A stretch of 51,645 nt of DNA from Bacteroidota bacterium (GTDB lineage: Bacteria > Bacteroidota > Bacteroidia > UKL13-3). A program made the position numbers and the translations under genes. The stretch spans positions 1-51,645 of the forward strand of contig CANGPW010000013.1 in the NCBI GenBank assembly GCA_947456185.1, written 5' to 3'. Under the pieces are notes generated by a model. It searched no databases, was not told where the DNA came from, and saw only the letters and a list, made by a program, of their open reading frames with translations. Within the stretch, counting starts at the first letter, position 1. The number at the start of each line of letters is the position of its first letter. Below are positions 7,889 through 16,011 of the stretch, piece by piece.

Positions 7889-8078
7889 AATTTTAATTTA
7901 GTTTTTTGAACCTAAGCGATCACTTCGGTTATTGTGATTCTTTTGGGCTTTTGTTCGGGTTTATACTTATTTGAAACCGAGTTTGGAAAAATAAATGGTT
8001 GTACTTTTTTATTGCTAAATTGCTGAATTAGGAGTAAAAACTCCATCAACTAATTAACTAAAAACTAAGTACTAAAAA
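7889..8078 (-). promoter_or_regulatory. rpmI-rplT spacer with candidate leader structures
   Basis: 190 bp within an otherwise compact ribosomal-protein operon. Read on the minus strand it begins with phrase repeats (AGTTTTTAGTACTTAGTTTT...), then a small hairpin GGAGT-TTTT-ACTCC (8033-8046 region). Just before rplT is an imperfect palindrome AACCGAAGTGATCGCTTAGG (7907-7928). L20 is known to autoregulate through mRNA structures in other phyla. A similar role here is only a suggestion. Confidence 0.3.
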
Positions 8079-8279
8079 CTATTTACCTATTCCTAATAAA
8101 TTTTTGATCAACCCCATATCTGGTTCGCTAATGTAACCACCTTTGGTTAAGTTACGTTTACGTTTGGTTGACATTTTTGTTAAAATGTGACTCTTGTAAG
8201 CAGAGCCTCTTTTAATTTTTCCACTAGGAGTCACTTTAAAGCGCTTCTTAGCAGAGCTGTTTGTTTTTACTTTTGGCAT
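8079..8279 (-). CDS. rpmI: 50S ribosomal protein L35
   Basis: 66 aa, full length. [20 protein letters not shown] and [20 protein letters not shown] are the standard L35 blocks: a very basic, rRNA-binding small protein of the large subunit. It lies 44 nt after infC and precedes rplT in the conserved translation operon. Confidence 0.98.
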   Translation of the reverse strand: MPKVKTNSSAKKRFKVTPSGKIKRGSAYKSHILTKMSTKRKRNLTKGGYISEPDMGLIKNLLGIGK

Positions 8280-8323
8280 TTTAATCTCCGATTCTTTTTA
8301 TACTATACAACTTTTCGATTTTC

Positions 8324-8902
8324 TTATTTCTTAGGCTTCGGACTCATTATTAAAGTCATTTTTTTGCCTTCTAATTTTGGCAACATATCAACTTTGCCCA
8401 ATTCAGCTAATTTTTGTGCAAACTGCAATAACAAAACTTCGCCACGTTCTTTGTAAACAATTGACCTACCTTTAAAAAACACATAAGCTTTTACCTTATG
8501 ACCTTCTTTTAAAAATTCTTCTCCATGTTTTAATTTAAAATCAAAATCATGGTCATCCGTGTTTGGTCCAAAACGAATTTCTTTGATATCCTGTTTGATT
8601 TGATTTGATTTTGCTTCTTTCGCTTTTTTCCTACGTTCAAACAAAAACTTTTTGTAATCGATTACTTTACAAACAGGTGGTTCAGCATTTGGTGAAATTT
8701 CTACCAAATCTAATTCTTGTTCATCGGCTATTTCTAAAGCGCGCTGAATTGAAAATACACCTGGCTCAATACCTTCTGCAATCAGTCGTACTTCTTTTGC
8801 ACGAATTTGCATATTGATGTTAAACTCTCCTTCTCCCGGTTTCATCGGAAGTCTTCTTCCTCCAGGTACGTAACCTGATTTCTTTTTAGGTGGTAATGCC
8901 AA
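8324..8902 (-). CDS. infC: Translation initiation factor IF-3
   Basis: 192 aa. IF-3 binds the 30S subunit, prevents premature 50S joining and rejects non-AUG starts. The N-domain begins at [20 protein letters not shown], the linker is [13 protein letters not shown], and the C-domain holds [20 protein letters not shown] and [14 protein letters not shown]. The start is not ATG. The gene follows thrS in the same frame, and after the thrS TAA (8911-8909) the frame reads TTA AGA TTG, so TTG at 8902 is the best start. The first in-frame ATG would remove 19 residues of a basic, proline-rich extension. A rare start codon fits the autoregulation of infC known in other bacteria. Confidence 0.96.
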   Translation of the reverse strand: MALPPKKKSGYVPGGRRLPMKPGEGEFNINMQIRAKEVRLIAEGIEPGVFSIQRALEIADEQELDLVEISPNAEPPVCKVIDYKKFLFERRKKAKEAKSNQIKQDIKEIRFGPNTDDHDFDFKLKHGEEFLKEGHKVKAYVFFKGRSIVYKERGEVLLLQFAQKLAELGKVDMLPKLEGKKMTLIMSPKPKK

Positions 8903-8908
8903 TCTTAA

Positions 8909-10840
8909 TTATATTTTTACTGTTAGTTGTTCTTTTAAATAAATGATAAAATCTTCTAATTTCATTTTACCCAAATCTTCTCCCCCATGCTTCCGCACTG
9001 ATACGCTGTCTTCGGCCATTTCTTGTTCGCCTATAACTAGCATATAAGGAGTTTTTTTGGTTTCAGCATCACGAATTTTCTTACCTATTTTTTCGTTTCT
9101 GTCGTCAAATGAGCCGCGAATATCATGTTTTTTTAGCAATTCCAAAACTTTTTGTGAATAGTCGTGATATTTTTCACTAATTGGCAGCAAAGCAAAAGGC
9201 TCCGGAGTTAACCATAATGGGAAATTTCCAGCACAATGTTCAATTAACACAGCCACAAATCTTTCCAATGAACCAAAAGGAGCTCTGTGAATCATTACAG
9301 GGCGGTGTTTTAAATTATCGCTTCCGGTATATTCTAATTCAAAACGTTCAGGTAAATTATAATCAACTTGAATGGTTCCCAATTGCCATTTTCTACCAAT
9401 GGCATCGCGTACCATGAAATCTAATTTTGGTCCGTAAAATGCTGCTTCACCTAATTCTATAACTGTATTCAATCCTTTTTCTGCTGCCGATTCAATGATG
9501 GCGCTTTCGGCCAATGCCCAATTTTCGTCAGAACCAATGTACTTTGTTTTATTTTCAGGATCGCGCAAAGAAATTTGTGCGGTAAATTCTTTAAAATCTA
9601 ATGCTTTAAAAACATAAAGCACCAAATCAATCACCTTACAAAACTCTTCTTTTACTTGATCAGGACGGCAAAATAAATGTGCATCATCTTGAGTAAAGCC
9701 ACGCACGCGGGTTAAACCATGTAATTCGCCTGCTTGTTCATAACGGTAAACTGTTCCAAACTCTGCATAACGAACTGGTAAATCTTTATACGATTTTGGC
9801 GATGCTTTATAAATTTCGCAATGATGCGGGCAATTCATTGGTTTTAAGAAAAACTCCTCCCCTTCTCTTGGCGTTTTTATTGGCTGAAAAGCATCGGCAC
9901 CATATTTTTCATAATGACCTGATGTTACATATAAATTTTTATGTCCAATGTGTGGAGTTACCACTGGTAAATAACCAGCTTCTAATTGAGCTTTTTGTAA
10001 AAACTGAACCAAACGTTCGCGCAACATGGCACCTTTAGGCAACCATAATGGCAATCCCATTCCCACTTTTTCCGAAAAAGTAAATAATTCTAATTCTTTT
10101 CCTAATTTTCTATGGTCACGTTTTTTAGCTTCTTCCAGCATCAATAAATGTGCATCCAATTCTGCTTTTTTAGGGAAAGTTATTCCGTAAATACGCGTTA
10201 ATTGTTTGTTTTTTTCATTGCCTCTCCAATAAGCTCCAGCCACTGAAGTTAGCTTTAAAGCTTTAATAAATCCAGTGTTTGGAATATGCGGTCCACGACA
10301 TAAATCGGTAAAGTTTCCTTGTGTATAAAAAGTAATGGTTCCGTCAGCCAAATCTTGCAATAATTCTAACTTATACTCATCACCTTTTTCTGTAAAATAA
10401 GCAATGGCATCGGCTTTATTTACTTCCTTGCGGTCGTATGCATTGCTTAACCTTGCTAGTTCAGTCATTTTATCTTCAACCTTTTTCAAATCATCGGTTG
10501 AAAACGGCAGACCGTTAAAATCTACATCGTAATAAAATCCGCTTTCTAAAGCAGGACCGATTCCAAATTTAACTCCAGTATATAAAGCTTCTAAAGCCTC
10601 GGCCATTAAATGGGCCGATGAATGCCACATGGTTTGCTTACCTTCTAAATCGTTCCAGGTTAGTAAAGTTAATGAAGAGTCTTCATTTATTGCTCGGTTT
10701 GCATCTACAGTTACGCCATTTACTTTGGCAGCTAACACATTTCTAGCCAATCCTTCACTAATTGATTTGGCTACATCTAAGGCGGTTGAACCCCGTTCAT
10801 ACGTACGAACGGAACCGTCAGGTAAAATTATATTTATCAT
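8909..10840 (-). CDS. thrS: Threonyl-tRNA synthetase
   Basis: 643 aa from the ATG at 10840 ([17 protein letters not shown]). A TTG four codons upstream (10852) is possible but not needed. It charges tRNA-Thr in the cytoplasm. Domains: TGS (1-60); the editing domain with [15 protein letters not shown] (H-x-x-x-H); class II catalytic core with the zinc ligand Cys in [10 protein letters not shown], motif 2 ([20 protein letters not shown]) and motif 3 ([13 protein letters not shown]); and an anticodon-binding domain at the C-terminus ([13 protein letters not shown]). It is first gene of the thrS-infC-rpmI-rplT operon and its stop is 6 nt from the infC start codon. Confidence 0.98.
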   Translation of the reverse strand: MINIILPDGSVRTYERGSTALDVAKSISEGLARNVLAAKVNGVTVDANRAINEDSSLTLLTWNDLEGKQTMWHSSAHLMAEALEALYTGVKFGIGPALESGFYYDVDFNGLPFSTDDLKKVEDKMTELARLSNAYDRKEVNKADAIAYFTEKGDEYKLELLQDLADGTITFYTQGNFTDLCRGPHIPNTGFIKALKLTSVAGAYWRGNEKNKQLTRIYGITFPKKAELDAHLLMLEEAKKRDHRKLGKELELFTFSEKVGMGLPLWLPKGAMLRERLVQFLQKAQLEAGYLPVVTPHIGHKNLYVTSGHYEKYGADAFQPIKTPREGEEFFLKPMNCPHHCEIYKASPKSYKDLPVRYAEFGTVYRYEQAGELHGLTRVRGFTQDDAHLFCRPDQVKEEFCKVIDLVLYVFKALDFKEFTAQISLRDPENKTKYIGSDENWALAESAIIESAAEKGLNTVIELGEAAFYGPKLDFMVRDAIGRKWQLGTIQVDYNLPERFELEYTGSDNLKHRPVMIHRAPFGSLERFVAVLIEHCAGNFPLWLTPEPFALLPISEKYHDYSQKVLELLKKHDIRGSFDDRNEKIGKKIRDAETKKTPYMLVIGEQEMAEDSVSVRKHGGEDLGKMKLEDFIIYLKEQLTVKI

Positions 10841-10932
10841 AAGGGTTGGCAAGGTAAGTTTTTAAGGTTACTTATAAAAGTGATTATTTAAGATTGATGA
10901 AAATTGGTTGTTTTTTTTTGAAAATTTTAATT

Positions 10933-10956
10933 GTCATGGTGAGCCTGCCGAATCCA
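10933..10956 (+). repeat. Dispersed intergenic repeat, copy C
   Basis: Matches the reverse complement of the copies at 20508-20531 and 28870-28893 in 23 of 24 positions (core GGTGAGCCTGCCGAATCC here versus GGTGAGCTTGCCGAATCC there). Confidence 0.75.
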
Positions 10957-11014
10957 GACACCTAATTTTGTTGATCAATATTCAGAATGATCAAAAGTCA
11001 AAATCAAATTCTAT

Positions 11015-11268
11015 CGTCATGCTGTATGCATCTTCTTGCCTTTTAAACTTTATTGAATTGGGAATTGAGAAATGAGAGTTGGGAATATATAATTTGTCAT
11101 CATGAGAGGAGTCGAAGGAGGCAATTGGTAATTGGCAATAAGCAATGGGCAATTGGTAAAAGATAAATTTTACTCAAACGTCATTTTGTAAACATTTACT
11201 TGCCTTACAAACTATTTTGAATTGAGAGATGGGAGATGGGAATTGGGAAATGAGAGATGGGAATTGTT
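11015..11268. repeat. Imperfect 164-bp-offset direct repeat with purine-rich phrase arrays
   Basis: The segment starting CGTCATGCTGTATGCATC at 11015 recurs diverged at 11179 (CGTCATTTTGTAAACATT). Both continue into TTGCCTT, an AAACT, and TTGAATTG followed by a G/A-rich phrase array. About three quarters of the first ~42 positions agree without gaps. Confidence 0.55.
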
Positions 11269-11405
11269 TGTACTAAATAGTTAAAAAGCATAAAATTTAA
11301 AAACTTTATTTACCGCTATTTAGCAAGTATTTATTGTTTAACAATAAATATAATTTGTTTTATAATAAAAATTTGTTTTTGTTTGCATCACACAAATAAA
11401 TATAA

Positions 11406-12089
11406 ATGATGAATCCACTCAAATTATTTTTAAAACTTTCGTTATTACAGAAAGTGCTATTTTGCCTTGCAAGTTTTATGTTTGTTAATAACATACATAA
11501 GCTAACACTATTACCAATCTTTGACCGAGCTGAAATTAATGGAGTAAAACAAAGAACAACCATAAAAATATCAGATATTGAAACCGAAAAATTTGATGTT
11601 GGGAAAATAAATATTGAAAAAGAAAACTTTAACACCACAATATTTGATTCAGTAAGTTTGAATCATTGTAGTGACAAACCTTACCTAATTGTCAATTATC
11701 ATTCGGTAGCTGATTATGTGTTTTCAAAATTATGGTTTTGTAAAATGTTAATCATTGCAAAATTTGTTTTTGAGCAGATTATCCTACTTTTGGTATTATT
11801 AATTGTTTTGGTGGTTAAACAAAATAATTTTTTCAGTAAAAATGTAATCAAATTACTTAAAATTATTGTTTGTTTATTGGTTTCGTTACCTTTTCTTTAC
11901 TTTAGCAAAGACTATATTTTGCTAAGTTTTTTACATGAAAACTTCAAAGGAAGTTTAGCAAATTTGGGGCTTTATTCAAAAGCACAAAATTTCTTTTACC
12001 CATTATTTTTTGCATTGATTATTTTTATGCTCATTGATGTATTCAAAAAAGGAAATAAAATTGAACAAGAAAACGATTTAACTATTTAA
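11406..12089 (+). CDS. DUF2975-like membrane protein
   Basis: 227 aa with four predicted membrane segments (~12-30, ~113-140, ~150-170, ~193-215) and an external loop of ~75 residues after the first. The layout and the YozG-type HTH gene 4 nt downstream match the widespread DUF2975/HTH pairs (as in Bacillus yoaS-yozG). In these a small membrane protein is co-transcribed with a Cro/CI-type regulator. Function is unknown. The external loop here is longer than in the compact family members, which makes the family call moderate. Confidence 0.6.
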   Translation: MMNPLKLFLKLSLLQKVLFCLASFMFVNNIHKLTLLPIFDRAEINGVKQRTTIKISDIETEKFDVGKINIEKENFNTTIFDSVSLNHCSDKPYLIVNYHSVADYVFSKLWFCKMLIIAKFVFEQIILLLVLLIVLVVKQNNFFSKNVIKLLKIIVCLLVSLPFLYFSKDYILLSFLHENFKGSLANLGLYSKAQNFFYPLFFALIIFMLIDVFKKGNKIEQENDLTI

Positions 12090-12093
12090 AAAT

Positions 12094-12309
12094 ATGCCAA
12101 TAATAGTAAACTTAGATGTAATGATGGCTAAACGCAAAATGAGTTTAAACGAGCTATCAGAAAAAGTAGATATTACACTTTCGAACCTTTCCATTTTAAA
12201 AACTGGAAAGGCCAAAGCCATTCGTTTTAGTACCTTGGAAAGTATTTGTAAAGCATTGGATTGCCAACCAGCAGATATTTTGGAATTTAGTAAAACAGAA
12301 AATACATAA
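12094..12309 (+). CDS. YozG-type helix-turn-helix transcriptional regulator
   Basis: 71 aa, essentially a single Cro/CI HTH domain: PIIVNLDVMMAKRKMSLNEL, then SEKVDITLSNLSILKTGKAK and the family's closing FSTLESICKALDCQPADILE. It starts 4 nt after the DUF2975-like gene, so the two are translationally close and presumably act together. Family members are thought to regulate their own operon. No operator was identified. Confidence 0.88.
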   Translation: MPIIVNLDVMMAKRKMSLNELSEKVDITLSNLSILKTGKAKAIRFSTLESICKALDCQPADILEFSKTENT

Positions 12310-12424
12310 TTTTTCTTGAACCACATAGGCCCTAGCTCTCGCAAGTGTTAAGCATCGCAAAGCGAGTGTCACTTGTGAGTATAAATAATAAAAGTTTACA
12401 ACTTTCTCTGTAAATGTTTGCCCG

Positions 12425-12456
12425 TTGTTAGTGTTTTAGCTCAGCGACACCAACAA
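12425..12456 (-). repeat. Loop-sharing hairpin element 1
   Basis: Arms TTGTTAGTGT and ACACCAACAA (one mismatch) around TTTAGCTCAGCG. The reverse complement of that loop is CGCTGAGCTAAA, close to the CGCTTCGCTAA loop of the elements at 12568 and 40005. Confidence 0.6.
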
Positions 12457-12567
12457 TAAACTTCCCAGCTCATTGTCTGAATCCAAGCCTTTTCAAAGCG
12501 TTCGATAGCTATCTGAATCATATTAGTTTTATAATAGCCCGTGTCAGAAACACTACATTCATTTAAA

Positions 12568-12598
12568 ATCCGTAGAGCGCTTCGCTAACTCTACGGAT
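12568..12598 (+). repeat. Loop-sharing hairpin element 2
   Basis: Perfect 10-bp stem ATCCGTAGAG / CTCTACGGAT with loop CGCTTCGCTAA. The loop, but not the stem, recurs at 40015-40028. No T-tract follows, so it is not a simple terminator. Confidence 0.7.
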
Positions 12599-12690
12599 AG
12601 TTGGTTATTTTATAAAATAATAAATTTATTGAAGTCGATTTTTGTTTCTATCTCCAAATATTTTTCATATAAAATTACTCCTAAATTCAA

Positions 12691-12699
12691 TTAATATTG
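12691..12699 (+). promoter_or_regulatory. Candidate -7 promoter box
   Basis: TTAATATTG (one mismatch to TAnnTTTG) ends 4 nt before the ATG of the SDR gene. This implies a very short or absent leader. The same nonamer occurs at 14750-14758. Confidence 0.25.
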
Positions 12700-12703
12700 T
12701 AGC

Positions 12704-13618
12704 ATGAAAATATTAATTACTGGAAGTAACGGATTGCTTGGACAAAAGTTAATTGATTTATATAAAAATAGTAGCGAGCATTCTTTCATTGCAACTGCAA
12801 GAGGCGAAAACAGGTATGCTGATAAAAATGGTTATTTTTATGAAAGTTTAGACATTACCAACGAACAAGAAGTAAATAATATTATTGCAAAGCACCAACC
12901 TGAAGTGGTAATAAATACTGCTGCCATGACCAATGTAGATATTTGTGAAACGGTACGTGAAGCTTGTGATCATTTAAATATCAATGCAGTAAAATATTTA
13001 GTAAATGCATGTAATAAAAATAATGCGCATATAGTTCATATTTCTACAGATTTTATTTTTGATGGAACTCACGGACCATTAACTGAAAACGAAAAACCTA
13101 ACCCAATTAGTTATTATGGATTATCGAAACTAAAAGGCGAAGAAGAAGTCATCAATCATGCAAAAAGCTGGAGCATTTTACGCACCGTTTTAGTTTACGG
13201 AATTGTTAGCGATATGAGCCGAAGTAATATTGTACTTTGGGCAAAAGGCGCGTTGGAAAGTGGCAAAACTATCAATGTAGTTTCCGACCAATTTAGAACA
13301 CCAACTTTAGCCGAAGATTTGGCGATGGGTTGTAAACTGGCAGCTGATAAAAAAGCGCAAGGAATTTATAATATTAGTGGTAAAGATTTTTTAAGTGTTT
13401 TTGATTTGGTTTACAGAGTTGCTGATTTTTGGAAACTCGACAAATCATTGTTGAATATTTCTACCAGCGAAGGAATCAAACAACCAGCCAAACGCCCTCC
13501 TATTACAGGATTTATTTTGGATAAAGCTGTAAAGGAATTAGGCTACAATCCACATTCATTTGAAGAAGGATTGGCATTATTAAACGAACAATTAAATACC
13601 TATAACATTAATCAATAA
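12704..13618 (+). CDS. RmlD-like SDR oxidoreductase (dTDP-4-dehydrorhamnose reductase family)
   Basis: 304 aa extended SDR. The NAD(P)-binding loop is ITGSNGLLGQK (residues 5-15), INTAAMTNVDICE is the second cofactor strand, and the catalytic Ser/Thr region STDFIFDGTHGP is followed by the YYGLSKLKGE motif (Tyr-x-x-x-Lys). These features are those of RfbD/RmlD, which reduces dTDP-4-keto-rhamnose. The lack of other rhamnose genes (rfbA, B, C) nearby leaves the substrate open; many Bacteroidota carry a solitary RmlD-like SDR of unknown substrate. The next gene begins 4 nt after the stop. Confidence 0.85.
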   Translation: MKILITGSNGLLGQKLIDLYKNSSEHSFIATARGENRYADKNGYFYESLDITNEQEVNNIIAKHQPEVVINTAAMTNVDICETVREACDHLNINAVKYLVNACNKNNAHIVHISTDFIFDGTHGPLTENEKPNPISYYGLSKLKGEEEVINHAKSWSILRTVLVYGIVSDMSRSNIVLWAKGALESGKTINVVSDQFRTPTLAEDLAMGCKLAADKKAQGIYNISGKDFLSVFDLVYRVADFWKLDKSLLNISTSEGIKQPAKRPPITGFILDKAVKELGYNPHSFEEGLALLNEQLNTYNINQ

Positions 13619-13622
13619 AACC

Positions 13623-13823
13623 ATGTTAAACTTATTCATTATATTACAAGCTACAGCTATTAAATTAGCTTCAGAACCAAAACAAGCAAGCTTTTGGGAA
13701 TGGTTTTTTTGGGAAACAATTGGAGCCATTTTCATATTTCTGATGCTATATATTTTCTTTATTCGTAATCCGAAAATAAATCCTCCACGCCAACGCAGAA
13801 GAGATGAAGACTTTAAAGATTAG
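13623..13823 (+). CDS. Small one-TM protein of unknown function
   Basis: 66 aa. One clear membrane segment (FFWETIGAIFIFLMLYIFFI, ~28-47), with a short hydrophobic N-terminus, then a basic/acidic tail (NPPRQRRRDEDFKD). It starts 4 nt after the SDR gene and its last 20 nt overlap the start of the HhH gene. This indicates a real, translationally coupled gene. No family was recognised; the basic tail would sit in the cytoplasm. Confidence 0.65.
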   Translation: MLNLFIILQATAIKLASEPKQASFWEWFFWETIGAIFIFLMLYIFFIRNPKINPPRQRRRDEDFKD

Positions 13824-14700
13824 GTTAGAAAAGTTTATCAAAAAGTATTTTTACTTTTCGCCAAGTGAGCAAAAAGGAATCATGCTGTTAACACTCATTT
13901 TAGTCTTAGTTATTTTCACGCCATTTATTTACAGATGGGTAAAACCAAATACTGATTTAGTCATCAATATTCAACAATTTACAGCGCTTGATTCATTGAG
14001 AAAAAATACTTCCAATTCTGAAGATTTTAAAACTCAAGAACCTTTTGAATTTAATCCAAATTCTGCAAGTTCAGAAGAGTTAAAACAGCTAGGATTTACT
14101 GATAAAAACATTGCAACGCTTCAAAATTATTTAAGTAAAGGTGGCAAAATAAAATCGGCAGATGGTTTGAAAAAAATTTATGGAATTGATGAGAAATTAG
14201 TAACTAAATTAACACCTTTTTTATTGTTTAAAAAACAACAAGAAAATTCAGATTCTAAACATGTAATTGATACTTTAAATTACGCAAAAAAAGAAAAAAC
14301 TCAAGTGCTAGAAATCAATACAGCTGATTCTTTTTCATTGGTAAAATTATATAGAATTGGACCAAAATTAGCAGCTAAAATAATAGCTTACAGAGAAAAA
14401 TTAGGCGGTTTTTTGAACCTACATCAATTAACAGAAATTTATGGTTTTGATGAAGATATTTTATACGATTTACAAAATAAAATAGCTGTTGATGCGAGCA
14501 AAGCCAAAAGAATTAATTTAAATACAATTACCGAAGAAGAACTAAAAAATCATCCTTACTTTAAATATAAGCTAGCCCGAGTAATTACCAATTACCGCAA
14601 TCAACATGGCAAATACAACAGTTATAATGATTTATTGAAAATAAAAATAATCAATGACTCTATTTTAGATAGAATTAAAATTTATGGAGTTATTGAATAA
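13804..14700 (+). CDS. Membrane-anchored helix-hairpin-helix (ComEA-like) protein
   Basis: 298 aa. A single N-terminal membrane anchor (GIMLLTLILVLVIFTPFIY, ~25-43) is followed by three HhH modules. The first is FNPNSASSEELKQLGFTDKN (~80-150), the second LEINTADSFSLVKLYRIGPK with AAKIIAYREKLGGF (~170-235), and the third INLNTITEEELKNHPYFKYK (~240-298). The I-N-x-A/T...L-x-x-x-x-x-I-G pattern is that of ComEA, the periplasmic DNA receptor for natural transformation. Three tandem modules are common in Bacteroidota versions. Whether it serves DNA uptake cannot be told here; no other com gene is present. Confidence 0.8.
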   Translation: MKTLKIRLEKFIKKYFYFSPSEQKGIMLLTLILVLVIFTPFIYRWVKPNTDLVINIQQFTALDSLRKNTSNSEDFKTQEPFEFNPNSASSEELKQLGFTDKNIATLQNYLSKGGKIKSADGLKKIYGIDEKLVTKLTPFLLFKKQQENSDSKHVIDTLNYAKKEKTQVLEINTADSFSLVKLYRIGPKLAAKIIAYREKLGGFLNLHQLTEIYGFDEDILYDLQNKIAVDASKAKRINLNTITEEELKNHPYFKYKLARVITNYRNQHGKYNSYNDLLKIKIINDSILDRIKIYGVIE

Positions 14701-14749
14701 TTGGTTAAAATAGTAAAGAAAAATTAGGTTTTTGAATTGATAAAATCAT

Positions 14750-14758
14750 TTAATATTG
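14750..14758 (+). promoter_or_regulatory. Candidate -7 promoter box
   Basis: TTAATATTG, identical to 12691-12699, 24 nt before the chosen ATG of the acyl-CoA dehydrogenase. A TTTG lies 15-16 nt upstream, shorter than the 19-21 nt usual for the -33 element. Confidence 0.25.
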
Positions 14759-14782
14759 CCAAACTATAAACCAAAAATTAGC

Positions 14783-15928
14783 ATGTTAAATTTTGAACCT
14801 ACAGAAAATCAAATCATGGTTGCGCAAATGGCACGTGACTTTGCAGAAAAACATATTCGCCCTTATGTAATGGAATGGGATGAAGCCCAAATTTTTCCAG
14901 TAGAAACCATGAAAGAAATGGGAAAATTAGGTTTGCTAGGTGTGTTGGTTCCTGAAGAATATGGCGGAGCTGGTTTAGGTTATTTTGAATACATTACTGC
15001 AATTATTGAAATTACTAAAGTTTGTAGTTCAGTTGGGTTAAGTATGGCTGCTCATAATAGTTTATGCACTGGTCATATTTTACAATTTGGAAACGAAAGT
15101 CAAAAGAAAAATTGGTTACCCAAATTAGCAACTGGCGAATGGATTGGGGCTTGGGGATTAACAGAAGCAAATACAGGAAGTGATGCCATGCGCATGCAAT
15201 GTGTGGCTAAACAAGATGGGGATTATTGGGTAATTAATGGGTCAAAAAATTGGATTACTCATGGTATTTCTGGCGATGTGGCTGTGGTATTAGTTAGAAC
15301 AGGCGAATTACTTGATTCAAATGGTATTACTGCATTTGTAGTAGAACGTGGCACTCCAGGTTTTAAAGGAGGAAAAAAAGAAAATAAATTAGGCATGCGC
15401 GCAAGCGAAACAGCTGAAATGATTTTTGAGGATTGCAGAGTTCATAAAGATAATATTTTGGGAAATGTTGGTGAAGGATTTAAACAAGCCATGAAAATTC
15501 TTGATGGCGGAAGAATTTCTATTGCATCACTTTCAATTGGAATAGCAAAAGGTAGTTACGAAGCTGCTTTAAAATATTCCAAAGAACGTCATCAATTTGG
15601 GCAACCCATTTCACAATTTCAAGCCATAGCTTTCAAATTAGCTGATATGGCAGTAAAAATTGAAGCTTCAGAATTATTAACTTTTCAATCGGCCGATTTA
15701 AAAATGCGTCATTTACCAATGACAAAAGAAAGTGCCATGGCAAAATATTACGCATCGGAAGTATGTGTATGGGCTGCTACTGAAGCTTTACAAATATTTG
15801 GTGGTTACGGCTACACAAAAGATTTTCCAATTGAAAAATTCTACCGCGATTCAAAACTTTGTACCATAGGTGAAGGCACAAGCGAAATTCAAAAACTTGT
15901 CATTGCAAGAAGTATTTTAAGAGATTAA
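14783..15928 (+). CDS. Acyl-CoA dehydrogenase (short/medium-chain type)
   Basis: 381 aa from the ATG at 14783; an in-frame TTG nine codons upstream lies on the promoter-like box and adds residues unlike the family. This FAD enzyme performs the first oxidation step of acyl-CoA degradation. Key features: GLLGVLVPEEYGGAGLGYFE (N-terminal helical domain), GAWGLTEANTGSDAMRM (FAD/substrate contact), HQFGQPISQFQAIAFKLADM, ATEALQIFGGYGYTKDFPIE, and a C-terminal YRDSKLCTIGEGTSEIQ. That last stretch contains the Glu-Gly-Thr loop with the catalytic-base Glu of this subfamily. It is closest in appearance to short-chain/butyryl-CoA dehydrogenases. It is followed by a good terminator. Confidence 0.93.
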   Translation: MLNFEPTENQIMVAQMARDFAEKHIRPYVMEWDEAQIFPVETMKEMGKLGLLGVLVPEEYGGAGLGYFEYITAIIEITKVCSSVGLSMAAHNSLCTGHILQFGNESQKKNWLPKLATGEWIGAWGLTEANTGSDAMRMQCVAKQDGDYWVINGSKNWITHGISGDVAVVLVRTGELLDSNGITAFVVERGTPGFKGGKKENKLGMRASETAEMIFEDCRVHKDNILGNVGEGFKQAMKILDGGRISIASLSIGIAKGSYEAALKYSKERHQFGQPISQFQAIAFKLADMAVKIEASELLTFQSADLKMRHLPMTKESAMAKYYASEVCVWAATEALQIFGGYGYTKDFPIEKFYRDSKLCTIGEGTSEIQKLVIARSILRD

Positions 15929-15950
15929 AATTCAACTATGATAAATTAGA

Positions 15951-15987
15951 AAAGCCCATTGAATTAAATATTCAATGGGTTTTTTTA
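15951..15987 (+). terminator. Intrinsic terminator after the acyl-CoA dehydrogenase gene
   Basis: Stem CCCATTGAA (15955-15963), loop TTAAATA, stem TTCAATGGG (15971-15979), then T7. recO converges from the other side. Confidence 0.9.
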
Positions 15988-16011
15988 TGAATTGGAATTT
16001 GATACCAATAA

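Larger units (their letters stand above)
10841..11405. other. 565-bp noncoding region between divergent thrS and DUF2975 genes
   Basis: No gene seen. It holds one dispersed repeat copy (10933-10956) and an imperfect direct repeat offset by 164 bp (11015-~11060 and 11179-~11224, both starting CGTCAT and containing TTGCCTT). It also holds three purine-rich phrase arrays built from GGGAATTG, GAGAGATGGG, GGCAATTGG and similar words (11050-11090, 11110-11160, 11219-11268). The last ~130 bp are plain AT-rich sequence, likely with the promoter of the DUF2975 gene. Confidence 0.6.
12310..12703. other. 394-bp noncoding region with hairpin repeats
   Basis: No gene. It contains a TTGAACCACATAG repeat fragment (12316-12328) and an interrupted inverted repeat (CTCGCAAGTG near 12338 with CACTTGTGAG near 12371). 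Two strong hairpins lie at 12425-12456 and 12568-12598, and a -7-like box at the right end. Confidence 0.55.

Noticed and set aside
11046-11268. CRISPR-like array in the thrS-DUF2975 spacer
   Set aside because: The repeats are short, variable phrases without constant length or unique spacers, and no cas genes are present.
12094-12309. HTH gene and DUF2975 gene as a toxin-antitoxin pair
   Set aside because: The four-helix membrane protein and YozG-type regulator match the DUF2975/HTH pairing, which has no demonstrated toxin activity.
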